Shown one piece after another: positions 63,323 to 64,000 of a stretch of DNA of 64,000 nt. The first letter of the stretch is position 1. Each line of letters opens with the position of its first letter. This stretch comes from Ascarosepion bandense (Eukaryota > Mollusca > Cephalopoda > Sepiida > Sepiidae): contig JBBBDQ010001689.1 in the NCBI GenBank assembly GCA_037127315.1, forward strand, positions 713,501 through 777,500, written 5' to 3'. The notes below the pieces were generated by a model. It did no database searches. It was given only the letters and a program-made list of their open reading frames with translations, and was not told where the DNA came from. Made by a program: the position numbers and the translations under genes.

Positions 63323-64000
63323 TTAAACGAACATAAGCTGAGTTTATTCGAGTCTCTACGCATTTCGACCTCGTCAAATATCACGGTATACGATAAGCAA
63401 AGGATTTTAATATAACAGGCGATAGGTCTGAATGAAGTGATGTCGGTTCATACATTTCCCAGGCAAAATACAAACAATAACAGTCGGAATTTAATCAAGG
63501 ACTCATGCTATTTTTCCGTTAGTAATCTAAGCACGTAAGAGACAATGTATATTCAAGATGGACGGCAATGTGTCATAGCGTAGAAATATTTCTTGATGGT
63601 ATTCCAAGAAAATTTAATAAACAGAAATAGAAAAGAGAAACCTGTCATCGAGTGACACTTAGTAAGTTAAACTTACAAAGTCATATTGTGTTGCTTGTCA
63701 AACCAAAATGATAATGGTATCTATAATATTCTTCCTCACAAGAAAATATTTGGTAAATAAGTGACTGAGTAGCCAGTTCGGTTTTCGGTTAAAATTTATA
63801 AAATATTTCTTTTAAAACACTATAGGATACAAATCCTATATCATCTAACAATTAACTGTAACCCAAAAAGTAAAATTGCACACCCGCAAAATCAGATCAG
63901 AATGACTGAAAACATTTCGGTAAAACCAGACCAACGCAAATTTCACAAACCGGTGTGAAAATTAGATTCTGGATTCTGATTGGATAGGAACTGGTAAATT
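63323..64000. other. spacer to window end
   Basis: No gene is recognised. GTCGAAATGCGTAGAGACTC (complement, 63353-63373) resembles motifs in the Penelope-like repeats but is too short to assign. Confidence 0.4.

Overview
The window is repeat-dominated, intron-scale or intergenic DNA from an invertebrate animal. It has AT-rich spacers, dozens of (TA)n, (GATA)n, (TTCC)n and (TAA)n microsatellites, several non-LTR retrotransposon clades, Penelope-like elements, LTR remnants, Helitron, hAT and mariner pieces, and many SINEs with 5S rRNA-like and tRNA-like heads. This mixture suggests a lophotrochozoan, most likely a cephalopod mollusc such as an octopus. That assignment is inference from repeat style only. 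I see no convincing host protein-coding exon; every recognisable coding stretch belongs to a mobile element, and nearly all are truncated or frameshifted.

Layout. 0-9 kb: Jockey/CR1-like fragments (minus strand), a GATA-bearing minisatellite, an RTE tail, a 38-bp minisatellite, a complete non-autonomous hAT element with a perfect 8-bp target duplication, and a 108-bp tandem repeat leading into a foldback with a tRNA-like loop. 9-14 kb: an RTE reverse transcriptase relic and an RTE endonuclease relic split by a full SINE with target duplication. 14.4-17.2 kb: a 1,338-bp unit duplicated in tandem that carries an RTE linker region. 17.2-21 kb: two mariner fragments in inverted orientation around a (TA)n-flanked foldback. 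21.3-21.6 kb: a tRNA-like sequence followed by a hammerhead ribozyme with intact core. 24-25.3 kb: LTRs and a Helitron end. 26.3-30.1 kb: a 34-bp-monomer, 102-bp higher-order minisatellite. 30.7-34.3 kb: a TG/TA minisatellite, SINEs, a Penelope-like element with about 400-bp inverted repeats, and a second foldback with a tRNA-like loop. 35.6-37.6 kb: a pyrimidine-rich array of TTGATCAA-bearing repeats. 38.1-38.9 kb: two hammerhead motifs in direct orientation 301 nt apart, which resembles a retrozyme. 40-44 kb: solo LTRs and an internally deleted Ty3/gypsy element. 44-48.5 kb: Penelope-like relics invaded by SINE arrays. 49.8-53.7 kb: R4/Dong-like retrotransposons with restriction-like endonuclease embedded in (TAA)n. 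53.8-62.1 kb: more RTE and Jockey pieces, SINEs, a (TTCC)n desert and an AT-rich minisatellite. 62.8-63.3 kb: a complete non-autonomous Helitron.

How the parts relate. The SINEs and other short elements presumably depend on enzymes from LINEs of the types seen here, but no intact enzyme source is present. The strongest lead for an under-described system is the family of short tRNA-like plus hammerhead elements (21.3, 32.15 and 38.5-38.9 kb, with a 5' fragment at 34.2 kb). Alongside it are two foldback elements with tRNA-like loops, and Penelope-like terminal repeats that carry hammerhead-like folds.
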